Position numbers and translations under genes: made by a program. A stretch of DNA of 54,720 nt from Gammaproteobacteria bacterium (GTDB lineage: Bacteria; Pseudomonadota; Gammaproteobacteria; Pseudomonadales; Pseudohongiellaceae): the NCBI GenBank assembly GCA_029242705.1, contig JAQWTK010000106.1:1-54720 (forward strand), given 5' to 3'. The notes under the pieces are model-generated. The model was not told the origin of the DNA and searched no databases. It saw only the letters and a list, made by a program, of their open reading frames with translations. Below, piece by piece: positions 26,961-36,142 of the stretch (the first letter of the stretch is position 1; every line of letters starts with the position of its first letter).

Positions 26961-27619
26961 GGTTGACTCTCTCTGAAAAATTTAATCAAGATATACCTCG
27001 TTATATCGCTATTGAAGGTCCAATAGGCGTAGGTAAAACGAGCCTGACGAAAAGACTCGCGAAGTCATTTAATTATGAACTGTTGTTAGAAAGGGGTGAC
27101 GAAAATCCTTTCCTCGAACGTTTCTATCAAAATCCCAAACAACATGCGTTATCGACGCAACTCTTTTTTTTATTTCAAAGAGCACAGCAAATCCACCAAT
27201 TAAAACAAGATGATATGTTCCAACCAGTGCGGATTGCTGATTTTCTAATAGAAAAGGATCAGCTTTTTGCACAACAGACTCTAGATCCTGATGAATACAC
27301 TTTATACCTAAACATCTACAACCATTTAACTATAAATGCGCCAGCACCAAACCTTGTTATCTATTTGCAAGCGCCCACTAAAGTACTTTTAAATAGAATA
27401 CAAAAGAGAGGTATTTTGTCAGAACAGTTCATTGAACTTGGTTATTTGGAGAATTTAAACCATGCTTATACTGAATTCTTTCATTACTATGATAAATCTC
27501 CACTACTTATTATTAACAACACAGAAATCGACTTGATTAATAATGAAAAGGACTATAACCAATTAGTTGATTATATTGTTTCTCACCCCACTGGCACTAA
27601 CTATTTCAATCCCGGATAA
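26957..27619 (+). CDS. Deoxynucleoside kinase family protein
   Basis: The 220-aa protein phosphorylates deoxynucleosides in the salvage pathway, by family assignment. The P-loop is GPIGVGKTS (about residues 21-29). The ERG/D-type segment is LLLERGDENPFLERFY, and the substrate-site segment is IADFLIEKDQLFA. The LID-type Arg cluster lies in LNRIQKRG. Start choice is between the TTG at 26957, which overlaps the pcnB stop, and a TTG two codons later. The gene sits where folK stands in Pseudomonas (pcnB-folK-panB), and no HPPK domain is present here. The exact nucleoside specificity is unknown. Confidence 0.85.
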   Translation: MRLTLSEKFNQDIPRYIAIEGPIGVGKTSLTKRLAKSFNYELLLERGDENPFLERFYQNPKQHALSTQLFFLFQRAQQIHQLKQDDMFQPVRIADFLIEKDQLFAQQTLDPDEYTLYLNIYNHLTINAPAPNLVIYLQAPTKVLLNRIQKRGILSEQFIELGYLENLNHAYTEFFHYYDKSPLLIINNTEIDLINNEKDYNQLVDYIVSHPTGTNYFNPG

Positions 27620-27717
27620 CCTCTCTAATCGAAAAAAATTTTAGAATACTTTACCTAAAGTAATTCGTAATAGATTAGATATCTTTCCGCAAGATTTTCG
27701 ATTAGACTTCGACCCAA

Positions 27718-28530
27718 ATGAGCAGCCAAAAAATATCCTCTGGAATTACCTTAGCTACGTTAAAGAATATCAAAGAACGTGGAGATAAATTTGCATGCTT
27801 AACTGCCTATGATGCGTGTTTTGCATCGATATTAAATAAGGCTGGAGTAGATGTGATTCTCATAGGTGATTCTTTAGGAATGGTTCTACAAGGTCATGAC
27901 AGCACTCTTCCTGTTACTATGAATGACATGATTTACCATACGCAGTGTGTAAAAAGAGGTAACAAAAGCTCTTTACTAATGGCTGACCTGCCATTTATGA
28001 GCTATGCCTCAGAAACACAAACCTTAGAGAACGCTGCAGCTTTAATGCGCGCGGGCGCTAATATTGTGAAGCTTGAGGGCGGGGCATGGATTGCTAACAC
28101 TACAAAACTCTTAATGGAAAGAGGCATACCTATTTGCGCACATATGGGTCTGACCCCACAAAGTGTTAATCGTATAGGTGGTTTTCATGTGCAAGGAAGA
28201 GATACAAATCAAGCACAACTCATCATTGACGAAGCTCATATGTTACAAGATGCAGGCGCAAATATTCTTCTATTAGAATGTGTACCACGAGACTTAGCCA
28301 AATCAATCACCGAGTCCCTAGAAATTCCCGTAATTGGTATTGGGGCGGGACCAGATACAACAGGGCAAATTATGGTGCTTCATGATGTACTTGGAGTATC
28401 GCCTATAACTCCAAAATTTGTGAAGAATTTCCTTATAGATTCAAAAAATGGGATACCTGGAGCTATAGAAGGATATGTAAAATCTGTAAAAAACCATTCA
28501 TTCCCGGAAAAACAGCACTGTTTTAATTAA
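27718..28530 (+). CDS. panB: 3-methyl-2-oxobutanoate hydroxymethyltransferase PanB
   Basis: PanB makes ketopantoate from alpha-ketoisovalerate and methylene-tetrahydrofolate, the first committed step of pantothenate synthesis. The 270-aa protein has the TIM-barrel motifs CLTAYDACFASI, LIGDSLGMVLQGHDSTLPVT, KLEGG, HMGLTPQSVNRIGGF and PVIGIGAGP. All belong to the Mg2+ and substrate site. It is 19 bp from panC, so the two form an operon. The distance from the kinase gene upstream is about 98 bp. Confidence 0.97.
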   Translation: MSSQKISSGITLATLKNIKERGDKFACLTAYDACFASILNKAGVDVILIGDSLGMVLQGHDSTLPVTMNDMIYHTQCVKRGNKSSLLMADLPFMSYASETQTLENAAALMRAGANIVKLEGGAWIANTTKLLMERGIPICAHMGLTPQSVNRIGGFHVQGRDTNQAQLIIDEAHMLQDAGANILLLECVPRDLAKSITESLEIPVIGIGAGPDTTGQIMVLHDVLGVSPITPKFVKNFLIDSKNGIPGAIEGYVKSVKNHSFPEKQHCFN

Positions 28531-28549
28531 TCGAATTCACACTTAGTGT

Positions 28550-29404
28550 ATGGAAGTAATTCAATCTATCTCTGATCTGCGTGAAAAGCTCAAGTCTCAC
28601 CGGGATAATGGAAAATCTATTGGACTAGTTCCCACTATGGGAAACCTACATCAAGGCCACGCTAGACTTGTAGAAAGCGCTGCTGAAGAAAATAGTATTA
28701 CTGTCGTAACTATATTTGTTAATCCTCTACAATTTAATCCTGGCGAAGATTTTGAAAACTACCCCAGAACTCTTAATGAAGATATAGAAATATTAGAGAA
28801 CTTAAATTGCGATTATTTATTTTTCCCAAAAAATGATGAAATAATCGAGAGAAGATCGAGCGACCAAGCGCTCATAAAAGCCCCTCAAATCTCCAGGATT
28901 TTATGCGGCAAGAGCCGTCCAGGTCATTTTGATGGAGTCGCAACGATAATATGCATATTGTTTAATATTATTTGTCCAACCACTGCCTATTTTGGTCTAA
29001 AGGATTACCAACAATATCTAATAATTAAAAAGTTAGTTTCCGATTTTAGAATACAGGTAGGCATAAAAGGAATAGAAACTGCGAGGGATAAAAATGGACT
29101 CGCTCTAAGCTCTCGAAATATTTTTTTCTCTTCAAAAGAACTAAAGATAGCATCGCAATTATTTTTCTCTATTAATGAAATCTCTAAAGCCCTGCACGCA
29201 GGAAATAAGAACTTCAAAATATTAGAAGATAAGGCCAAGAGGCAGCTTTCTATAGCGGGGTTTCTACCAGATTACTGCAGTATTTGCCATGCCAATACGC
29301 TGAATCCCGCAGATTCGAACGACAAGGATTTAGTGATTTTAGTTGCAGCCCACCTTGGGTCGGTACGTTTAATAGACAATTTACGTGTATTCCTCAACCA
29401 CTAA
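28550..29404 (+). CDS. panC: Pantothenate synthetase PanC
   Basis: PanC joins pantoate and beta-alanine using ATP. The 284-aa protein has the HIGH-like motif PTMGNLHQGHARLV (about residues 27-40) and the VVTIFVNPLQFNPGEDFENYPR segment. It also has FGLKDYQQ and the KMSKS-equivalent LALSSRN. Length is normal. No panD or panE is in the window. It follows panB directly, and acs begins 159 bp downstream after an AT-rich gap in which I see no confident terminator. Confidence 0.97.
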   Translation: MEVIQSISDLREKLKSHRDNGKSIGLVPTMGNLHQGHARLVESAAEENSITVVTIFVNPLQFNPGEDFENYPRTLNEDIEILENLNCDYLFFPKNDEIIERRSSDQALIKAPQISRILCGKSRPGHFDGVATIICILFNIICPTTAYFGLKDYQQYLIIKKLVSDFRIQVGIKGIETARDKNGLALSSRNIFFSSKELKIASQLFFSINEISKALHAGNKNFKILEDKAKRQLSIAGFLPDYCSICHANTLNPADSNDKDLVILVAAHLGSVRLIDNLRVFLNH

Positions 29405-29563
29405 CGCCGGAAAATCTCATACAATTGAGTGAGATGTCGCTTTAAGGCATACTTGAAGTCCTTTTTTTATTAAACAGCACAGCCTAAAAGTTGAGCATAT
29501 TCATTAATTGCTGGAGAAGCTTAACTCAAAATCGCAATTTACTTTGAAACGTAGGAAACTCTG

Positions 29564-31501
29564 ATGCCGAACGAAAAAATATATCCTGTTGCCAAAGATA
29601 TCGCTGAGCAGAGCCATCTAAACCAAGAAATATTTTCTGAACTATACCGCCAATCTATAGATTCCCCATCAGAATTTTGGGCAGAGCAGGCTGCCGAATT
29701 ACTATCTTGGCATAAACCATGGGAAACCATCACTCGCAGTAACTTCCAGACCGCAAATACAGAATGGTTTGCCGGCGCTAAATTAAATGTGGCTTTTAAT
29801 TGTATTGACAGACACTTAGAAGAAAGAGGAGAGCAGACGGCTATCATTTGGGAAGGTGATGACCCAGGTGATGAAAAATTGATTACCTATAATGAGCTGC
29901 ATAAACAAGTATGTAAATTATCAAACGCGCTTAAAGAACGCGGTATAAAAAAAAGTGATCATGTTTGTATTTATATGCCAATGATTCCAGAGGCTGCCTA
30001 TGCAATGCTAGCTTGTGCCAGAATAGGCGCCATCCACTCAGTAGTCTTTGGTGGTTTTTCTCCAGACTCTATCAAAGACAGAATTCTCGATTCGGATTGT
30101 CAGGCTGTAATTACCGCAGATGAAGGAATTCGTGGAGGGAGGAAAATTCCACTCAAAGCCAATGTCGATAAAGCACTAGAGCACTGTCCAAATGTCCACA
30201 CAGTCTTTGTGGTCAGAAGAACGAATACAGATGTCGCCTGGAAAGATTTGCGAGATGTTTGCTACTACACAGCAATCGAAAATGTTAGTGCGAAATGCGA
30301 CCCTGAAATCATGGACGCAGAAGATCCACTTTTCATTCTTTATACGTCAGGCTCAACGGGAAAACCAAAAGGAGTATTGCATACAACAGCGGGATATTTG
30401 TTAGGAGCAAGCATAACGCATAAATATGTTTTCGATTATCACGAAGGAGACGTCTACTGGTGCACAGCTGACGTTGGCTGGGTAACGGGACATTCGTATA
30501 TCGTTTATGGACCACTTGCAAACGGAGCGATAACGTTAATGTTTGAAGGGATTCCTACTTATCCGACTAACTCTAGATTTTGGCAAGTGATCGATAAGCA
30601 CCAAGTAAATATATTTTACACCGCTCCTACTGCCATCAGGGCACTTATGTCTGCCGGCGACGAACCAGTAAAATCGACTTCGCGCGCCTCACTGCGATTA
30701 CTGGGCTCAGTGGGAGAACCAATCAATCCCGAGGCATGGGAATGGTATTATCGGATAGTGGGCGACTCTCGATGCCCTATCGTTGACACTTGGTGGCAAA
30801 CTGAAACCGGATCCATAATGATTACACCTGTCCCTGGTGTAACAGACTTAAAACCCGGTTCTGCAACATTACCTTTCTTCGGTGTTAAACCCGCTCTTCT
30901 CGACGCTGAAGGTAATGAGATTCAAGGCCCTGCCACTGGTAATCTTGTGATTAAGCAGTCCTGGCCAAGTCAAATTCGTACCGTTTTTGGCGATCATCAA
31001 CGGTGTATCGACACTTATTTTTCTACTTATCCTGGATACTATTTTACTGGAGATAGCGCTCGACGGGACGAAGACGGATTTTATTGGGTTACAGGTAGAG
31101 TTGATGATGTCATCAATGTCTCTGGACATCGACTGGGCACGGCCGAAATCGAAAGTTCATTAGTCCTTCATAGTAACGTTGCCGAAGCCGCTGTTGTTGG
31201 ATATCCCCATGAAATTAAAGGGCAAGGCATATATGCTTATGTAACATTGATGGAAGGCCTCGAAACTAGCGAAGAATTGCGCAAAGAATTAATCAAATTC
31301 GTAAGTGATGATATTGGGTCATTTGCAAAACCTGAAATCATTCAATTTTCCCCTAGTTTGCCCAAAACCAGATCGGGAAAAATTATGCGGCGTATACTGC
31401 GAAAAATCGCAGCCAATGAAATTAAAAATCTGGGAGATACAACAACATTAGCAGATCCCAATGTAGTGGAACAACTTATCGAAAACCGAGCAAATAAATA
31501 A
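29564..31501 (+). CDS. acs: Acetyl-CoA synthetase
   Basis: Acs converts acetate, ATP and CoA into acetyl-CoA through acetyl-AMP. The 645-aa protein has the adenylate-forming motifs [32 protein letters not shown] and [21 protein letters not shown]. The C-terminal acetylation-controlled lysine is in [14 protein letters not shown]. In Pseudomonas, acs lies in the same neighbourhood downstream of panBC, and acetate use is under carbon-source control. It starts with a clear GTAGGA ribosome-binding site. Confidence 0.97.
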   Translation: MPNEKIYPVAKDIAEQSHLNQEIFSELYRQSIDSPSEFWAEQAAELLSWHKPWETITRSNFQTANTEWFAGAKLNVAFNCIDRHLEERGEQTAIIWEGDDPGDEKLITYNELHKQVCKLSNALKERGIKKSDHVCIYMPMIPEAAYAMLACARIGAIHSVVFGGFSPDSIKDRILDSDCQAVITADEGIRGGRKIPLKANVDKALEHCPNVHTVFVVRRTNTDVAWKDLRDVCYYTAIENVSAKCDPEIMDAEDPLFILYTSGSTGKPKGVLHTTAGYLLGASITHKYVFDYHEGDVYWCTADVGWVTGHSYIVYGPLANGAITLMFEGIPTYPTNSRFWQVIDKHQVNIFYTAPTAIRALMSAGDEPVKSTSRASLRLLGSVGEPINPEAWEWYYRIVGDSRCPIVDTWWQTETGSIMITPVPGVTDLKPGSATLPFFGVKPALLDAEGNEIQGPATGNLVIKQSWPSQIRTVFGDHQRCIDTYFSTYPGYYFTGDSARRDEDGFYWVTGRVDDVINVSGHRLGTAEIESSLVLHSNVAEAAVVGYPHEIKGQGIYAYVTLMEGLETSEELRKELIKFVSDDIGSFAKPEIIQFSPSLPKTRSGKIMRRILRKIAANEIKNLGDTTTLADPNVVEQLIENRANK

Positions 31502-31558
31502 CCATTATATCTCCACATTAATTAGTCTATAGTCATAATGACAAGAAGAACCCAGTAA

Positions 31559-32884
31559 GTGAATAATTCTACTTTTAAGCGAATCACTAGCAATTCTATA
31601 ATTGTCAAAATAATTGGTGCTATCGCTGGTCTTTTCCCTTTAACAATTCAAGGAACAATTACTTTACTAGTAACTACTATTTTCCTTAGAGTCTTCGGCT
31701 ATGGCTCAATGGATTTAGTTGTATTTGCAATAACGATTTGCGCTCTTACAATTCTAATTTTCTGCTTATTCTGCGTGATAATTAGTGGACTTTTAGTACA
31801 AAGGAAAATACAAAAAAAAATGGGAGAACAAGGAATTTATTATGAAAAAATATCAGTAGAAGCTGAATACCCTAACGAAACTGGCTTCAAACTCCCACCC
31901 CTAAATATTCTTCCTTTAGTACAGCTTAGCTGGAACATTGCATATCCTGATTATATAGAAACACGATTAAGGGCAACCTCCGATGGTATGCTTTCAGAAG
32001 AAATTGTTCCGGCTAAGCGTTGCAATACCGAGTATGTGACTAGAGAATTTACGGTATCAGACGTTCTCGGCTTTTGCCGTTATTCATGGCTGCAAAAACA
32101 AACCGTTAACTGCTTAGCCCTCCCCAAGAAAAATACGTTGAAATCGACACCCCTATTGCGTTCGCTAAACGCTGAAGATGGTTTGCCTAATCCTTCTGGA
32201 GAACCAGAAGGTGATCGGATGGAAATTCGCCCCTACACCCCTGGAGATTCCGTTCGCAATATTATGTGGAAAGTATATGCAAGAACACGTCAACTCAATA
32301 TTCGATTAGCTGAGAAAAGTGTATTCCATGATACAAAGATGATGGCATATCTACTAAGCAGCAAGAATGATGAAGCAGCCGCAGCAGTGGCTCGAATGGC
32401 ACTAGAACGTGGCACATTAGGAGAAGACTGGTTGTTTGGTGCGGACGGAAGCGAAAAAAGCTGTGATACGCTAGCCTCAGCTCTTGAAGCGATAGCAAAA
32501 TCTCGTTCAATCGAATCTGAATATGAATATGGGCTTGAAAATTTTCTCACTTCATCAGCTGGCCGATCAAACACTCATTGTATTGTATTTGCTGCAGCAG
32601 AATATGCTCCTTGGCTTCCACAGCTAAGGAGAACTATTGGAAACTTTCCTAACCAATTCTCATTAGTTTTGGGCACCGATGGATTTGAAGAACCAAATAA
32701 ACCAAATCTATGGCAAAATCTACTTTTTCGGACACCTCCAGCCTCTCACTGCCAACAAAAAGAAAGCGGCTCAAAAAGTGAAATGCTTAAGTTATTGACC
32801 GAATTGGGCCAACTAGTAAAATCCATGATTGTTATCGATAGGAAATCTAGCCTAAGTTTTGATAAGAAATTAAGGAGGATTTAA
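31559..32884 (+). CDS. DUF58 domain protein
   Basis: The 441-aa protein starts at a GTG. Two membrane helices (about residues 20-40 and 45-72) precede a cytosolic or periplasmic segment with the DUF58 signature GDRMEIRPYTPGDSVRNIMWKVYARTRQLNIRLAEK (around residues 220-255). A vWA-like fold is normally present in this family. It starts a four-gene set, DUF58 / transglutaminase / MoxR / TPR, typical of MoxR-linked systems that are thought to act as chaperones or assemble complexes. A precise function is not known. Confidence 0.87.
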   Translation: MNNSTFKRITSNSIIVKIIGAIAGLFPLTIQGTITLLVTTIFLRVFGYGSMDLVVFAITICALTILIFCLFCVIISGLLVQRKIQKKMGEQGIYYEKISVEAEYPNETGFKLPPLNILPLVQLSWNIAYPDYIETRLRATSDGMLSEEIVPAKRCNTEYVTREFTVSDVLGFCRYSWLQKQTVNCLALPKKNTLKSTPLLRSLNAEDGLPNPSGEPEGDRMEIRPYTPGDSVRNIMWKVYARTRQLNIRLAEKSVFHDTKMMAYLLSSKNDEAAAAVARMALERGTLGEDWLFGADGSEKSCDTLASALEAIAKSRSIESEYEYGLENFLTSSAGRSNTHCIVFAAAEYAPWLPQLRRTIGNFPNQFSLVLGTDGFEEPNKPNLWQNLLFRTPPASHCQQKESGSKSEMLKLLTELGQLVKSMIVIDRKSSLSFDKKLRRI

Positions 32885-32913
32885 CCTTGGCATTAAACGA
32901 ATAGAATGACGAA

Positions 32914-35058
32914 ATGATTTCAAGAAACGAAGTATCGATAAGCAAACTTCTTCCAACAAGCCTGCGTGCAGCGATAATTGCATGTAGCTTCTGGGTTTTA
33001 AGTCTACCTATGACCGTGGTCAGCGGCTCTGTGGCTGCTTTCTGCGGCTCTCTTCTCATATGTTATACGATAGATCTTAGATTAGATCGTGAATTCTTTA
33101 GCAAGCTTCGCACGCTCTCAATCATAGGCCTGAGCATTTGCTTATGGGCCACAGGGCTTTTGCTCTCGAACTTTTTTGTGAATACAGAAATAATCTCTTT
33201 TTCAGCATCACCACTCATAGCGTTTAATTTAAGCGAAGCGATAAAGTGGTTAGCTTTGAGCTCGTCCTTGACTCTCATATTGCGAACATTAGCGCAAAGA
33301 ACAAGTTATGGCGCCACAATTGAAATCATTTTTGTCGCGGCTGCGTTTGTAATCACTCTCGCGGCACATAGAAACGGAATGATCCATCGCCCATTTTTAA
33401 TCGGTGACTTTGCCATCATCCGAGGGATCGATCCTTCATCAATTTTAATGGTTTTAGGTTGTGCTGCGGTGATTTCATTATCGGCTTTGCTTATGGTAGA
33501 GAAAAACCATAAGAGGCTGCCGTACCATTTTAGTATCTTAGGAATTTTATGCTTATCGCTTTTCGTTTATGTGAATTTTTTTGGGATACCCACACCACAA
33601 AGCACCGATACCATGGGCCTTACCGGCGAAGCTTCGGACAATACAAACTCGCAGCGAGATAATCCATTTAGAGATGGTGAAAATGAAAATAGCGACAGAG
33701 AAGCTCCTGTTGCTGTAGTTGTATTTAGAGATGATTATGAACCAATCAATGGGTCTTATTACTTTCGCGAATCTGCTTATTCACAATTTAATGGAACAAT
33801 GTTGGATTACTCGAATATTGACGGCATGGATGCTGACCTGATCAAAAAATTCACTATAGATAGAACTGAAGCGGAGCAAAACCCACTAGCAGAGGATCAA
33901 CATAAAGCGATTAAAACAACGGTTGGCATGCTTGTTCCACACCGCAACCCTTTTGGCTTAGAGAGTCCTATTGCCTATGAAAATATAGCCAACCCGAACA
34001 ATGTACGATTTAAAAGAACTTACGACGCTTATTCGCTAGCCCCCCAATACAGTTTCGAATACTTATTAGAAAGAGAGGTAGGAAACGAAGAGTGGTCAGA
34101 AGAAATATTAACCGAATATTTGCGTCTCCCAGATGATGACCGTTATCGATCTCTCGCAGATGAACTAATTGGGAATTTGAAACCCGAATTTACTAATGAT
34201 CCATTCGCTAAGACGTGGGCTATCAAGGCCTATTTAGATGAGAACGGAATTTACAGTCTAAAGAACGAGCACGCCTACGAATCTGACCCAGCTGCATCTT
34301 TTCTTTTTGGCGATTTAACTGGCTACTGCATGCACTTCTCATTTGCAGCTACTTACTTGTTCCGAAGTCTGGGCATACCTTCTAGAGTTGGAATTGGCTA
34401 CTCAGTACCCGCCGCTAACCGTGCGGGAGGGTCTGCATTACTGGTGCAGGCCATACATGGCCACGCATGGCCAGAGGTCTATTTTAAAGACATTGGCTGG
34501 GTAATTATTGATCCCGCGCCTCAGCAAACACTAGTCGACATGACCACTGATCCACAAGACAGTTTGCAACAGTTGCTTGGGGATATGTTAAGAAATGACA
34601 GTTCGTTCCAAGACTTTTTGGAGTCCCAACGAACTTCATTTATTCAATTTGGGACTATACTTAATATTATTTACGCATTAGTAATAACATTGATTCTTAT
34701 AGGTTATGTGGTCAAGACCTATCGATTACTCATTCCGAATTTCAGCTTGGCTAATGAACGTTATCGAGTAAGCTACCGAGCGATCCTTGATCGTCTAGCT
34801 TGCATCGGAATACGTAGGCGTTTTGGAGAAAGCAGAGAAAAGTTTGCTTCTCGAGCTAGCAAAACGGTTCCATCTATCATAGAACTAACTGACTCACACT
34901 TATCTTGTGCATTAGGAAATATTTCTAAATGGAAAAATTATGAGACTAATTGGCAAGAATTCGAAAGAAGAATCCAACAAGAAATAACTTCAAATACGAA
35001 TATATGGCACAGAGTTGTTGGGCTTATTAATCCTTTTTCATGGCTTTTAACAAAATAG
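32914..35058 (+). CDS. Transglutaminase-like membrane protein (TgpA type)
   Basis: The 714-aa protein has about six to seven membrane helices in its first 220 residues. A large periplasmic loop with a transglutaminase-like cysteine-protease domain (about 400-560) follows, then one more helix (about 580-600) and a cytosolic tail. The catalytic triad is visible: Cys in GYCMHFSFAA, His in HGHAWPEVYF and Asp in WVIIDPAPQ. TgpA of Pseudomonas is an essential inner-membrane protein of this architecture with unclear substrate. It is encoded between the DUF58 and MoxR genes, which strongly suggests a joint function. Confidence 0.88.
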   Translation: MISRNEVSISKLLPTSLRAAIIACSFWVLSLPMTVVSGSVAAFCGSLLICYTIDLRLDREFFSKLRTLSIIGLSICLWATGLLLSNFFVNTEIISFSASPLIAFNLSEAIKWLALSSSLTLILRTLAQRTSYGATIEIIFVAAAFVITLAAHRNGMIHRPFLIGDFAIIRGIDPSSILMVLGCAAVISLSALLMVEKNHKRLPYHFSILGILCLSLFVYVNFFGIPTPQSTDTMGLTGEASDNTNSQRDNPFRDGENENSDREAPVAVVVFRDDYEPINGSYYFRESAYSQFNGTMLDYSNIDGMDADLIKKFTIDRTEAEQNPLAEDQHKAIKTTVGMLVPHRNPFGLESPIAYENIANPNNVRFKRTYDAYSLAPQYSFEYLLEREVGNEEWSEEILTEYLRLPDDDRYRSLADELIGNLKPEFTNDPFAKTWAIKAYLDENGIYSLKNEHAYESDPAASFLFGDLTGYCMHFSFAATYLFRSLGIPSRVGIGYSVPAANRAGGSALLVQAIHGHAWPEVYFKDIGWVIIDPAPQQTLVDMTTDPQDSLQQLLGDMLRNDSSFQDFLESQRTSFIQFGTILNIIYALVITLILIGYVVKTYRLLIPNFSLANERYRVSYRAILDRLACIGIRRRFGESREKFASRASKTVPSIIELTDSHLSCALGNISKWKNYETNWQEFERRIQQEITSNTNIWHRVVGLINPFSWLLTK

Positions 35059-35092
35059 ACCATAGTAAATAATTAACCCTTTGGAGTACCAA

Positions 35093-36142
35093 ATGAATTC
35101 GGGTAATACTGATAAAGTCACAGAATTAACTAGCACTGATACTAATGGGGCTAAGCCTAATACTGATTCTTTAGAAGTTGCTACTAAAACTCTAAAAGAA
35201 TTGAATGATATAGTAAAACAACAAGTGCTTGGGCGAGACGACGTCATTGAACTAGCAATCATCGCTCTTATTGCTGATGGTCATATCTTACTCGAAGACT
35301 TTCCCGGTTCTGGAAAAACAACGCTCGCGAAAGCTATGGGGGAAGCGATTGAAACCCGCCAAAGCACTGACGAGCCTATTGTGCCTTTCAGAAGAATTCA
35401 ATTTACGCCAGATCTACTCCCTTCTGACATTACTGGTGTGCCGGTATTCGATAGCAACAGTAACGCAGTCCACTTTCATCACGGCCCCTTGTTCGCCCAC
35501 GTTGTTTTAGCCGATGAAATAAATCGTACATCTCCAAAAGTACAGTCTGCCATGCTGGAAGCAATGGGAGAAAAACAGGTTACTGTAGACAATACAACTT
35601 ACCTCTTGGATGATCTTTTCTTCGTAATTGCAACTCAAAATCCGCTCGATCTTATTGGAACTTATCCACTGCCAACACCGCAATTAGATAGATTCTTATT
35701 TAAAATAACGATGGACCATATTGATCGCGCGTCGGAACTAGAAGTCTTAGATTCCTATAAGGAGAGAAGGCAGCTAACCAACCAGCATAAAACTGTCACA
35801 CGCAGTGATGTTCTGATGGCACGATCCATAATTGATAAGAACGTTGAAATTAGCGCTCAAATAAAAGCAACCCTAGTTGATATATCTCGAAACCTTAGAA
35901 AAGATGATCGTGTTTTACAAGGAAACTCGACACGCAGCATGGTTTTATTACTCCCTGCGCTGCAAGTCTCTGCGGCATTAAGGCAAAGAGAATATGTTTC
36001 CACGGAAGATATAGAACTTCTCATTCCTCATGTATTAAACCATCGTATAGAATTAGCCCCAGGCGTTTCAGATATTAAAAAAATACTTCAAGAAAATATG
36101 CAGGAGCCTATAGAGAAACTTGCTAAGAGCACATTAAAATAA
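35093..36142 (+). CDS. MoxR family AAA+ ATPase
   Basis: I place the start at the ATG at 35093 because it has a GGAG ribosome-binding site 6 nt upstream. A TTG at 35081 would overlap that site. The roughly 349-aa protein has Walker A DFPGSGKTTLAKAMG, the Walker B VVLADEINRTSPKVQSAMLEAMGE and the sensor-1 segment VIATQNPLDLIGTYPLPTPQLDRF. These are characteristic of MoxR. It probably acts as a chaperone for partners encoded in the same operon. The following TPR gene starts within its stop codon. Confidence 0.95.
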   Translation: MNSGNTDKVTELTSTDTNGAKPNTDSLEVATKTLKELNDIVKQQVLGRDDVIELAIIALIADGHILLEDFPGSGKTTLAKAMGEAIETRQSTDEPIVPFRRIQFTPDLLPSDITGVPVFDSNSNAVHFHHGPLFAHVVLADEINRTSPKVQSAMLEAMGEKQVTVDNTTYLLDDLFFVIATQNPLDLIGTYPLPTPQLDRFLFKITMDHIDRASELEVLDSYKERRQLTNQHKTVTRSDVLMARSIIDKNVEISAQIKATLVDISRNLRKDDRVLQGNSTRSMVLLLPALQVSAALRQREYVSTEDIELLIPHVLNHRIELAPGVSDIKKILQENMQEPIEKLAKSTLK

